Shown: one piece after another, positions 38,349-50,700 of the stretch
Numbering within the stretch: the first letter of the stretch is position 1
How the letters are laid out: every line of letters starts with the position of its first letter
NCBI GenBank assembly: GCA_037953745.1
Contig: JBAKBP010012322.1
Span: 1 to 64,000 of the forward strand
From: Lithodes maja
Lineage: Eukaryota; Arthropoda; Malacostraca; Decapoda; Lithodidae
Direction: 5' to 3'
Length of the DNA stretch: 64,000 bases
Program-made: the position numbers and the translations under genes
The notes under the pieces: generated by a model
Told to the model about the DNA's origin: nothing
Database searches by the model: none
Seen by the model: the letters and a program-made list of their open reading frames with translations, nothing else

Positions 38349-38768
38349 TTGTTGTTGTTGTTGTTGTTGTTGTTCCCCAAGCTGCCTGGCCGAACAGCCC
38401 CAAGGCCCTGAGCAAGGCCAAGGCCATAACCGAGCACCCCCACAGAACCCTCCCTGCTGACCGCAATAAAGGCTGGGTGACCGAAGCCACTCCATGGCGG
38501 GGAGCTGAGGAGGGTGCGGAAACGCCCGGGAAACCGAAGCCACACCCAGGGCCCTGTGCCCCTCAGCAATTATCAAGAGAAAGTTGAGGGGCAAAGGAAA
38601 AATGTGACGCTTTGGCTTCCAATCTTGGTAAATTGGGAGGTCAGTCCACAGAAGAGACGCCGTCACTTGAGATCTAGAAAATATATAAGTAAAAGGAACA
38701 GTCAGAGTAAGCTATGGGTATGGCAGAGATCGCTCAGTTCTCACTCTGATAGACCAGCCTATCACCAC
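38349..38768 (-). mobile_element. Retroposon insert copy 6
   Basis: 420 bp with (AAC)8, the partner of copy 3 (offset 23,057), sharing all its diagnostic states including AACCGAAGCC and CAGCCTATC. It is the last insert in the window; none is found in the remaining 25 kb. Confidence 0.85.
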
Positions 38769-41700
38769 AATCTGAGAGGTAGAGGGAGCTAGTGTTTCAG
38801 AGTAGACACAAAGCGGTGTTTAGATCCCCTAAAACTAGTCTAGCTAAGACATAAGATGTAGACACAAAGCAGTGTTTAGATCCCCCACAACTAGGATAGC
38901 TAAGAAATAAGATTGACTTGACCAAAATATTATTTTCTCAAAAAAAAAATTCTGAGAGGTAGAGAGATCTAGCGTTTCAGTGTAGGCACAAAACGGTGTT
39001 TAGATCCCCTAAAACTAGGCTACCTAAGACATAAGATGTAGACACGAAGCGGTGTTTAGATCCCCCAAAACTAGGATAGCTAAGATATAAGATTGACTTG
39101 ACCAAAATATTATTTTCTCAAAAAATATTTTCTGAGATGTAGAGAGGGCTAGCGTTTCAGAGTAGACACAAAGCGGTGTTTAGCTCCCCCAAAACTAGGA
39201 TAGCTAAGAAATAAGATCGACTTGACCAAAAATATTATTTTCTCAACAAATATTTTCTGAGAGGTAGAGAGAGCTAGCGTTTCAGAGTAGACACAAAGCG
39301 GTGGTTAGATCCCCTAAAGCTAAGATAGCTAAGAAATAAGATTGACTTGACCAAAATATTATTTTCTCAAAAAATATTTTCTGAGAGGTAGAGAGAGCTA
39401 GTGTTTCAGAGTAGACAAAAAGCGGTGTTTAGATCCCCTAAAAGTAGGCTAGCTAAGACATAAGATATAGACACAAAGCGGTGTTTAGACCCCCCAAAAC
39501 TAGGATAGCTAAGAAATAAGATTGACTTGACCAAAATATTATTTTCTCAAAATATATTCTCTGAGAGGTAGAGAGAGCTAGCGTTTCAGAGTAGACACAA
39601 AGCGGTGTTTAGATCCTCTAAAACTAGGCTAGCTAAGACATAAGATGTAGACACAAAGCGGTGTTTGGATCCCCAAACCTAGGATAGCTAAGAAATAAGA
39701 TTGACTTGACCAAAATATTATTTTCTCAAAAAATATTTTCTGAGAGGTAGAGAGAGCTAGCGTTTCAGAGTAGACACAAAGCGGTGTTTAGATCCTCTAA
39801 AACTAGGCTAGCTAAGACATAAGATGTAGACACAAAGCGGTGTTTAGATCCCCCAAAACAAGGATAGCTAAGAAATAAGATTGACTTGACCAAAATATTA
39901 TTTTCTCAAAAAATATTTTCTGAGAGGTAGAGAGAGCTAGCGTTTCAGAGTAGACACAAAGCGGTGTTTAGATCCCCTAAAACTAGGCTAGCTAAGACAT
40001 AAGATGTAGACACAAAGTGGTGTTTAGATCCCCCAAAACTAGGATAGCTAAGAAATAAGATTGACTTGACCAAAATATTATTTTCTCAAAAAATATTTTC
40101 TGAGAGGTAGAGAGCTAGCGTTTCAGATTAGACACAAAGCGGTGTTTAGATCCCCTAAAACTAGGCTAGCTAATACATAAGATTTAGACACAAAGCTGTG
40201 TTTAGATCCCCCAAAACTAGGATAGCTAAGAAATAAGATTGACTTGACCAAAATATTATTTTCTCAACAAATATTTTCTGAAAGGTAGAGAGAGCTAGCG
40301 TTTCAGAGTAGACACAAAGCGGTGTTTAGATCTCCTAAAACTAGGCTAGCTAAGACATAAGATGTAGACACAAAGCGGTGTTTAGATCCCCCAAAACTAG
40401 GATAGCTAAGAAATAAGATTGACTTGACCAAAATATTATTTTGTAAAAAAATATTTTCTGAGAGGTAGAGAGAGCTAGCGTTTCAGAGTAGACACAAAGT
40501 GTTGTTTAGATCCCCTATAACTAGGCTAGCTAAGACATAAGATGTAGACACAAAGCGGTGTTTAGATCCCCCAAAACTAGGATAGCTAAGAAATAAGATT
40601 GACTTGACCAAAATATTATTTTCTCAATAAATAGTTTCTGAGAGGTAGAGGTAGAGCTAGCCAAAACTAGGATAGCTAAGAAATAAAATTGACTTGACCA
40701 AAATATTATTTTCTCAAAAAATATTTTCAGAGAGGTAGTGAGAGCTAGCGTTTCAGAGAAGACACAAAGCGGTGTTTAGATCCTCTAGAACTACGCTAGC
40801 TAAGACATAAGATGTAGACACAAAGCGGTGTTTACATCCCCAAAAACTAGGATAGCTAAGAAATAAGATTGACTTGACCAAAATATAATTTTCTCTAAAA
40901 AATATTTTCTGAGAGGTAGAGAGAGCTAGCATTTCAGAGTAGACACAAAGCGGTGTTTAGATCCCCTAAAACTAGGCTAGCTAAGACATAAGATGTAGAC
41001 ACAAAGTGGTGTTTAGATCCCCCACAACTAGGATAGCTAAAAAATAAGATTAACTTGACCAAAATATTATTTTCTCAAAAAAATATTTTCTGAGAGGTAG
41101 AGAGAGCTAGGCGTTTCAGAGTAGACACAAAGCGGTGATTAGATCCCCCAAAACTAGGAGAGCTAAGAAATAAGATTGACTTGACCAAAATATTATTTTC
41201 TCAAAAAATATTTTCTGAGAGGTAGAGAGAGCTAGCATTTCAGAGTAGACACAAAGAGGTGTTTAGATCCCCTAAAAGTAGGCTAGCTAAGACATAGGAT
41301 GTAGACACAAAGCGGTGTTTAGATCCCCCAAAACTAGGATAGATAAGAAATATGATTGACTTGACCAAAATATAATTTTCTCAACAAATATTTTCTGAGA
41401 CGTAGAGAGAGCTAGCGTTTCAGAGTAAACACAAAGCGGTGTTTAGATCCCCTATAATTAGGCTAGCTAAGACATAAGATGTAGACACAAAGCGGTGTTT
41501 AGATCCCCCAAAACTAGGATAGCTAAGAAATAAGATTTACTTGACCAACATATTATTTTCTCAAAAAAAAAAATCTGAGAGGTAGAGAGAGCTAGCGTTT
41601 CAGTGTAGACACAAAGCGGTGTTTAGATCCCTCAAAACTAGGAGAGCTAAGAAATAAGATTGAATTGACCAAAATAATATTTTCTCAACAAATATTTTCT

Positions 41701-43251
41701 GAGACGTAGAGAGAGCTAGCGTTTCAGAGTAAACACAAAGCGGTGTTTAGATCCCCTATAATTAGGCTAGCTAAGACATAAGATGTAGACACAAAGCGGT
41801 GTTTAGATCCCCCAAAACTAGGATAGCTAAGAAATAAGATTTACTTGACCAACATATTATTTTCTCAAAAAAAAAAAACCTGAGAGGTAGAGAGAGCTAG
41901 CGTTTCAGTGTAGACACAAAACTGTGTTTAGATCCCCTACAACTAGGCTAGCTAAGACATAAGATGTAGACACAAAGCGGTGTTTAGATCACCCAAAACT
42001 AGGATAGCTAAGAAATAAGATTGACTTGACCAAAATATTATTTTCTCAAAAAAAAAATCTGAGAGGTAGAGAGAGCTAGCGTTTCAGAGTAGATTCAAAG
42101 CGGTGTTTAGATCCCCTAAAACTAGGCTAGCTAAGACATAAGATATAGACACAAAGCGGTGTTTAGATCCCCCAAAACTAGGATAGCTACGAAATAAGAT
42201 TGACTTGACCAAAATATTATTTTCTCAAAAAATATTTTCTGAGAGGTAGAGAGAGCTAGCGTTTCAGAGTAGACACAAAGCGGTGTTTAGATCCCCTAAA
42301 ACTAGGCTAGCTAAGACATAAGATGTAGACACAAAGCGGTGTTTAGATCCCCCAAAACTAGGATTGCTAAGAAATTAGATTGACTTGACCAGCATATTAT
42401 TTTCTCAAAAAATATTTTCTGAGAGGTAGAGAGAGCTAGCGTTTCAGAGTAGACACAAAGCGGTGTTTAGATCCCCTAAAACAAGGCTAGGTTAGTCATA
42501 AGATGTAGACACAAAGCGGTGTTTAGATCCCCCAAAACTAGGATAGCTAAGAAATAAGATTGACTTGACCAAAATATTATTTTCTCAAAAAATAATTTCT
42601 GAGAGGTAGAGAGAGCTAGCATTTCAGAGTAGACACAAAGCGGTGTTTAGATCCCCTAAAACTAGGCTAGCTAAGACATAAGATGTAGACACAAAGTGGT
42701 GTTTAGATCCCCCAAAACTAGGATAGCTTAGAAATAAGATTGACTTGACCAAAATATTAGTTTCTCAAAAAAAAAAAATCTGAGAGGTAGAGAGAGCTAG
42801 CGTTTCAGAGTAGACACAAAGCGGTGTTTAGATCCCCTAAAACCAGGCTAGCTAAGACAAAAGATTGACTTGACCAAAATATTATTTTCTCAAAAAAATA
42901 TTTTCTGAGAGGTAGAGAGAGCTAGCGTTTCAGAGTAGACACAAAGCGGTGATTAGATCCCCCAAAACTAGGAGAGCTAAGAAATAAGATTGACTTGACC
43001 AAAATATTATTTTCTCAAAAAATATTTTCTGAGAGGTAGAGAGAGCTAGCATTTCAGAGTAGACACAAAGCGGTGTTTAGATCCCCCAAAACTAGGATAG
43101 CTAAGAAATAGGATTGACTTGACCAAAATATTATTTTCTCAAAAAATATTTTCTGAGAGGTAGAGAGAGCTAGCGTTTCAGAGTAGACACAAAGCGGTGT
43201 TTAGATCCCCTAAAACTAGGATAGCTAAGAAATAAGATTGACTTGACCAAA
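38769..43251 (+). repeat. Satellite block right of insert 6
   Basis: Satellite only. The 15.5-kb duplication ends at 40738. A unit with GAGAAGACAC, TCCTCTAGAACTACGC and TTACATCCCC (near 40755-40840) follows; close relatives appear near 58920-59000 and, in part, near 61650. From about 41108 the order matches 20470 to 22380 (shared GCTAGGCGTTTC and GGTGATTAG markers). The 20-bp deletion at 21165 is absent in this copy. Confidence 0.92.
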
Positions 43252-45543
43252 ATATTATTTTCTCAAAAAATATTTTCTGAGAGGTAGAGAGAGGTAGCAT
43301 TTCAGAGTAGACACAAAGAGGTGTTTAGATCCCCTAAAAGTATGCTAGCTAAGACATAGGATGTAGACACAAAGCGGTGTTTAGATCCCCAAAAACTAGG
43401 ATAGTTAAGAAATATGATTGACTTGACCAAAATATAATTTTCTCAACAAATATTTTCTGAGAGGTAGAGAAAGCTAGCGTTTCATAGTAAACACAAAGCG
43501 GTGTTTAGATCCCTCAAAACTAGGTTAGCTAAGGAATAAGATTGACTTGGCCAAAATATTATTTTCTCAAAAAATATTTTCTGAGAGATAGAGAGAGCTA
43601 GCGTTTCAGAGTAGACACAAAGCGGTGTTTACATCCCCTAAAACTAGGCTAGCTAAGACAAAAGATGTAGACACAAAGCGGTGTTTAGATTCCCAAAAAC
43701 TAAGATAGCTAAGAAATAAGATTGACTTGACCACAATATTATTTTCTCAATAAATATTTTCTGAGAGGTAGAGAGAGCTAGCGTTTCAGAGTAGACACAA
43801 AGCGGTGTTTAGATCCCCTAAAACTAGGCTAGCTAAGACATAAGATTTAGACACAAAGCGGTGTTTAGATCCCCCAAACCTAGGATAGCTAAGAAATAAG
43901 ATTGACTTGACCAAAATATTATTTTCTCAAAAAAAAAAATCTGAGAGGTAGAGAGATCTAGCGTTTCAGTGTAGGCACAAAACGGTGTTTAGATCCCCTA
44001 AAACTAGGCTACCTAAGACATAAGATGTAGACACGAAGCGGTGTTTAGATCCCCCAAAACTAGGATAGCGAAGATATAAGATTGACTTGACCAAAATATT
44101 ATTTTCTCAAAAAATATTTTCTGAGATGTAGAGAGGGCTAGCGTTTCAGAGTAGACACAAAGCGGTGTTTAGATCCCCCAAAACTAGGATAGCTAAGAAA
44201 TAAGATTGACTTGACCAAAATATTATTTTCTCAAAAAAAAAATCTGAGAGGTAGAGAGAGCTATCGTTTCAGAGTAGATACAAAGCGGTGTTTAGATCCC
44301 CTAAAACTAGGCTAGCTAAGACATAAGATATAGACACAAAGCGGTGTTTAGATCCCCCAAAACTAGGATAGCTACGAAATAAGATTGACTTGACCAAAAT
44401 ATTATTTTCTCAAAAAATATTTTCTGAGAGGTAGAGAGAGCTAGCGTTTCAGAGTAGACACAAAGCGGTGTTTAGATCCCCTAAAACTAGGCTAGCTAAA
44501 ACATAAGATTTAGACACAAAGCGGTGTTTAGATCCCCAAACCTAGGATAGCTAAGAAATAAGATTGACTTGACCAAAATATTATTTTCTCAACAAATATT
44601 TTCTGAGAGGTAGAGAGAGCTAGCGTTTCAGAGTAGACACAAAGCGGTGTTTAGATCCCCTAAAACTAGGCTAGCTAAGACATAAGATGTAGACACAAAG
44701 CGGTGTTTAGATCCCCCAAAACAAGGATAGCTAAGAAATAAGATTGACTTGACCAAAATATTATTTTCTCAAAAAATATTTTCTGAGAGGTAGAGAGCTA
44801 GCGTTTCAGATTAGACACAAAGCGGTGTTTAGATCCCCTAAAACTAGGCTAGCTAATACATAAGATTTAGACACAAAGCTGTGTTTAGATCCCCAAAAAC
44901 TAGGATAGCTAAGAAATAAGATTGACTTGACCAAAATATTATTTTCTCAAAAAAAAAATCTGAGAGGTAGAGAGAGCTAGCGTTTCAGAGTAGATACAAA
45001 GCGGTGTTTAGATCCCCTAAAACTAGGCTAGCTAAGACATAAGATATAGACACAAAGCGGTGTTTAGATCCCCCAAAACTAGGATAGCTACGAAATAAGA
45101 TTGACTTGACCAAAATATTATTTTCTCAAAAAATATTTTCTGAGAGGTAGAGAGAGCTAGCGTTTCAGAGTAGACACAAAGCGGTGTTTAGATCCCCTAA
45201 AACTAGGCTAGCTAAGACATAAGATGTAGACACAAAGCGGTGTTTAGATCCCCCAAAACTAGGATTGCTAAGAAATTAGATTGACTTGACCAGCATATTA
45301 TTTTCTCAAAAAATATTTTCTGAGAGGTAGAGAGAGCTAGCGTTTCAGAGTAGACACAAAGCGGTGTTTAGATCCCCTAAAACAAGGCTAGGTTAGTCAT
45401 AAGATTGACTTGACCAAAATATTATTTTCTCAAAAAAATATTTTCTGAGAGGTAGAGAGAGCTAGCGATTCAGAGTAGACACAAAGCGGTGTTTAGATCC
45501 CCCAAAACTAGGATTGCTAAGAAATTAGATTGACTTGACCAGC
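43252..45543 (+). repeat. 2,292-bp higher-order repeat, copy 1
   Basis: Repeated directly at 45544-47793. Shared private markers include AAAAGTATGCTAGC, GGATAGTTAAG, GCTAAGGAATAAG, GGATAGCGAAGATATAAG, AAAACATAAGATTTAG and GGCTAGGTTAGTC. Identity ends at 45502/47793. Near 43860-43960 it holds an insert-free junction that joins the left and right flanks of the retroposon locus. Confidence 0.88.
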
Positions 45544-47793
45544 ATATTATTTTCTCAAAAAATATTTTCTGAGAGGTAGAGAGAGGTAGCATTTCAGAGT
45601 AGACACAAAGAGGTGTTTATATCCCCTAAAAGTATGCTAGCTAAGACATAGGATGTAGACACAAAGCGGTGTTTAGATCCCCAAAAACTAGGATAGTTAA
45701 GAAATATGATTGACTTGACCAAAATATAATTTTCTCAACAAATATTTTCTGAGAGGTAGAGAAAGCTAGCGTTTCATAGTAAACACAAAGCGGTGTTTAG
45801 ATCCCTCAAAACTAGGTTAGCTAAGGAATAAGATTGACTTGACCAAAATATTATTTTCTCAAAAAATATTTTCTGAGAGATAGAGAGAGCTAGCGTTTCA
45901 GAGTAGACACAAAGCGGTGTTTACATCCCCTAAAACTAGGCTAGCTAAGCCAAAGATGTAGACACAAAGCGGTGTTTAGATTCCCAAAAACTAAGATAGC
46001 TAAGAAATAAGATTGACTTGACCACAATATTATTTTCTCAATAAATATTTTCTGAGAGGTAGAGAGAGCTAGCGTTTCAGAGTAGACACAAAGCGGTGTT
46101 TAGATCCCCTAAAACTAGGCTAGCTAAGACATAAGATTTAGACACAAAGCGGTGTTTAGATCCCCCAAACCTAGGATAGCTAAGAAATAAGATTGACTTG
46201 ACCAAAATATTATTTTCTCAAAAAAAAAATTCTGAGAGGTAGAGAGATCTAGCGTTTCAGTGTAGGCACAAAACGGTGTTTAGATCCCCTAAAACTAGGC
46301 TACCTAAGACATAAGATGTAGACACGAAGCGGTGTTTAGATCCCCCAAAACTAGGATAGCGAAGATATAAGATTGACTTGACCAAAATATTATTTTCTCA
46401 AAAAATATTTTCTGAGATGTAGAGAGGGCTAGCGTTTCAGAGTAGACACAAAGCGGTGTTTAGATCCCCCAAAACTAGGATAGCTAAGAAATAAGATTGA
46501 CTTGACCAAAATATTATTTTCTCAAAAAAAAAATCTGAGAGGTAGAGAGAGCTAGCGTTTCAGAGTAGATACAAAGCGGTGTTTAGATCCCCTAAAACTA
46601 GGCTAGCTAAGACATAAGATATAGACACAAAGCGGTGTTTAGATCCCCCAAAACTAGGATAGCTACGAAATAAGATTGACTTGACCAAAATATTATTTTC
46701 TCAAAAAATATTTTCTGAGAGGTAGAGAGAGCTAGCGTTTCAGAGTAGACACAAAGCGGTGTTTAGATCCCCTAAAACTAGGCTAGCTAAAACATAAGAT
46801 TTAGACACAAAGCGGTGTTTAGATCCCCAAACCTAGGATAGCTAAGAAATAAGATTGACTTGACCAAAATATTATTTTCTCAACAAATATTTTCTGAGAG
46901 GTAGAGAGAGCTAGCGTTTCAGAGTAGACACAAAGCGGTGTTTAGATCCCCTAAAACTAGGCTAGCTAAGACATAAGATGTAGACACAAAGCGGTGTTTA
47001 GATCCCCCAAAACAAGGATAGCTAAGAAATAAGATTGACTTGACCAAAATATTATTTTCTCAAAAAATATTTTCTGAGAGGTAGAGAGCTAGCGTTTCAG
47101 ATTAGACACAAAGCGGTGTTTAGATCCCCTAAAACTAGGCTAGCTAATACATAAGATTTAGACACAAAGCTGTGTTTAGATCCCCAAAAACTAGGATAGC
47201 TAAGAAATAAGATTGACTTGACCAAAATATTATTTTCTCAAAAAAAAAATCTGAGAGGTAGAGAGAGCTAGCGTTTCAGAGTAGATACAAAGCGGTGTTT
47301 AGATCCCCTAAAACTAGGCTAGCTAAGACATAAGATATAGACACAAAGCGGTGTTTAGATCCCCCAAAACTAGGATAGCTACGAAATAAGATTGACTTGA
47401 CCAAAATATTATTTTCTCAAAAAATATTTTCTGAGAGGTAGAGAGAGCTAGCGTTTCAGAGTAGACACAAAGCGGTGTTTAGATCCCCTAAAACTAGGCT
47501 AGCTAAGACATAAGATGTAGACACAAAGCGGTGTTTAGATCCCCCAAAACTAGGATTGCTAAGAAATTAGATTGACTTGACCAGCATATTATTTTCTCAA
47601 AAAATATTTTCTGAGAGGTAGAGAGAGCTAGCGTTTCAGAGTAGACACAAAGCGGTGTTTAGATCCCCTAAAACAAGGCTAGGTTAGTCATAAGATTGAC
47701 TTGACCAAAATATTATTTTCTCAAAAAAATATTTTCTGAGAGGTAGAGAGAGCTAGCGTTTCAGAGTAGACACAAAGCGGTGTTTAGATCCCC
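45544..47793 (+). repeat. 2,292-bp higher-order repeat, copy 2
   Basis: Direct tandem copy of the preceding block, offset 2,292 at the left and 2,291 at the right. Small differences include TTTATATCCCC (45617) against TTTAGATCCCC, GCTAAGCCAAAGATG (near 45944), and a one-base change in A-tract length. It again contains the insert-free junction near 46160-46240. Confidence 0.88.
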
Positions 47794-50700
47794 TAAAACA
47801 AGGCTAGGTTAGTCATAAGATGTAGACACAAAGCGGTGTTTAGATCCCCCAAAACTAGGATAGCTAAGAAATAAGATTGACTTGACCAAAATATTATTTT
47901 CTCAAAAAATAATTTCTGAGAGGTAGAGAGAGCTAGCATTTCAGAGTAGACACAAAGCGGTGTTTAGATCCCCTAAAACTAGGATAGCTAAGAAATAGGA
48001 TTGACTTGACCAAAATATTATTTTCTCAAAAAATATTTTCTGAGAGGTAGAGAGAGCTAGCGTTTCAGAGTAGACACAAAGCGGTGTTTAGATCCCCTAA
48101 AACTAGGATAGCTAAGAAATAAGATTGACTTGACCAAAATATTATTTTCTCAAAAAATATTTTCTGAGAGGTAGAGAGAGGTAGCATTTCAGAGTAGACA
48201 CAAAGAGGTGTTTAGATCCCCTAAAAGTAGGCTAGCTAAGACATAGGATGTAGACACAAAGCGGTGTTTAGATCCCCCAAAACTAGGATAGTTAAGAAAT
48301 ATGATTGACTTGACCAAAATAAAATTTTCTCAACAAATATTTTCTGAGAGGTAGAGAAAGCTAGCGTTTCATAGTAAACACAAAGCGGTGTTTAGATCCC
48401 TCAAAACTAGGTTAGCTAAGAAATAAGATTGACTTGACCAAAATATTATTTTCTCAAAAAATATTTTCTGAGAGATAGAGAGAGCTAGCGTTTCAGAGTA
48501 GACACAAAGCGGTGTTTACATCCCCTAAAACTAGGCTAGCTAAGACAAAAGATGTAGACACAAAGCGGTGTTTAGATTCCCAAAAACTAAGATAGCTAAG
48601 AAATAAGATTGACTTGACCACAATATTATTTTCTCAATAAATATTTTCTGAGAGGTAGAGAGAGCTAGCGTTTCAGAGTAGACACAAAGCGGTGTTTAGA
48701 TCCCCTAAAACTAGGCTAGCTAAGACATAAGATTTAGACACAAAGCGGTGTTTAGATCCCCCAAACCTAGGATAGCTAAGAAATAAGATTGACTTGACCA
48801 AAATATTATTTTCTCAAAAAAAAAAATCTGAGAGGTAGAGAGATCTAGCGTTTCAGTGTAGGCACAAAACGGTGTTTAGATCCCCTAAAACTAGGCTACC
48901 TAAGACATAAAATGTAGACACGAAGCGGTGTTTAGATCCCCCAAAACTAGGATAGCTAAGATATAAGATTGACTTGACCAAAATATTATTTTCTCAAAAA
49001 ATATTTTCTGAGATGTAGAGAGGGCTAGCGTTTCAGAGTAGACACAAAGCGGTGTTTAGATCCCCCAAAACTAGGATAGCTAAGAAATAAGATTGACTTG
49101 ACCAAAAATATTATTTTCTCAACAAATATTTTCTGAGAGGTAGAGAGAGCTAGCGTTTCAGAGTAGACACAAAGCGGTGTTTAGATCCCCTAAATCTAAG
49201 ATAGCTAAGAAATAAGATTGACTTGACCAAAATATTATTTTCTCAAAAAATATTTTCTGAGAGGTAGAGAGAGCTAGTGTTTCAGAGTAGACAAAAAGCG
49301 GTGTTTAGATCCCCTAAAACTAGGCTAGCTAAGACATAAGATATAGACACAAAGCGGTGTTTAGACCCCCCAAAACTAGGATAGCTAAGAAATAAGATTG
49401 ACTTGACCAAAATATTATTTTCTCAAAATATATTCTCTGAGAGGTAGAGAGGGCTAGCGTTTCAGAGTAGACACAAAGCGGTGTTTAGATCCCCTAAAAC
49501 TAGGCTAGCTAAGACATAAGATGTAGACACAAAGTGGTGTTTAGATCCCCCAAAACTAGGATAGCTAAGAAATAAGATTGACTTGACCAAAATATTATTT
49601 TCTCAAAACATATTTTCTGAGAGGTAGAGAGCTAGCGTTTCAGATTAGACACAAAGCGGTGTTTAGATCCCCTAAAACTAAGCTAGCTAAGACATAAGAT
49701 TTAGACACAAAGTGGTGTTTAAATCCCCAAAAACTAGGATAGCTAAGAAATAAGATTGAATTGACCAAAATATTATTTTCTCAACAAATATTTTCTGAGA
49801 CGTAGAGAGAGCTAGCGTTTCAGAGTAACCACAAAGCGGTGTTTAGATCCCCTATAATTAGGCTAGCTAAGACATAAGATGTAGACACAAAGCGGTGTTT
49901 AGATCCCCCAAAACTAGGATAGCTAAGAAATAAGATTTACTTGACCAAAATATTATTTTCTCAAAAAAAAAAAATCTGAGAGGTAGAGAGAGCTAGCGTT
50001 TCAGAGTAGATACAAAGCGGTGTTTAGATCCCCTAAAACTAGGCTAGCTAAGACATAAGATATAGACACAAAGCGGTGTTTAGATCCCCCAAAACTAGGA
50101 TAGCTACGAAATAAGATTGACTTGACCAAAATATTATTTTCTCAAAAAATATTTTCTGAGAGGTAGAGAGAGCTAGCGTTTCAGAGTAGACACAAAGCGG
50201 TGTTTAGATCCCCTAAAACTAGGCTAGCTAAGACATAAGATTTAGACACAAAGCGGTGTTTAGATCCCCAAACCTAGGATAGCTAAGAAATAAGATTGAC
50301 TTGACCAAAATATTATTTTCTCAACAAATATTTTCTGAGAGGTAGAGAGAGCTAGCGTTTCAGAGTAGACACAAAGCGGTGTTTAGATCCCCTAAAACTA
50401 GGCTAGCTAAGACATAAGATGTAGACACAAAGCGGTGTTTAGATCCCCAAAAACAAGGATAGCTAAGAAATAAGATTGACTTGACCAAAATATTATTTTC
50501 TCAAAAAATATTTTCTGAGAGGTAGAGAGAGCTAGCGTTTCAGAGTAGACACAAAGCGGTGTTTAGATCCCCTAAAACTAGGCTAGCTAAGACATAAGAT
50601 GTAGACACAAAGTGGTGTTTAGATCCCCCAAAACTAGGATAGCTAAGAAATAAGATTGACTTGACCAAAATATTATTTTGTCAAAAAATATTTTCTGAGA

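Larger units (their letters stand above)
25263..40738 (+). repeat. 15.5-kb segmental duplication, copy 2 (inserts 5 and 6)
   Basis: Second copy of 2207-17681. The left limit is set by AGCTACGAAAT (25257 onward) against AGCTAAGAAAT (2201). The right limit is set by GAGGTAGTGAG (40731) against GAGGTAGAGAG (17674). Insert 5 corresponds to insert 2 (offset 22,932) and insert 6 to insert 3 (offset 23,057, both with eight tail triplets). Confidence 0.88.
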
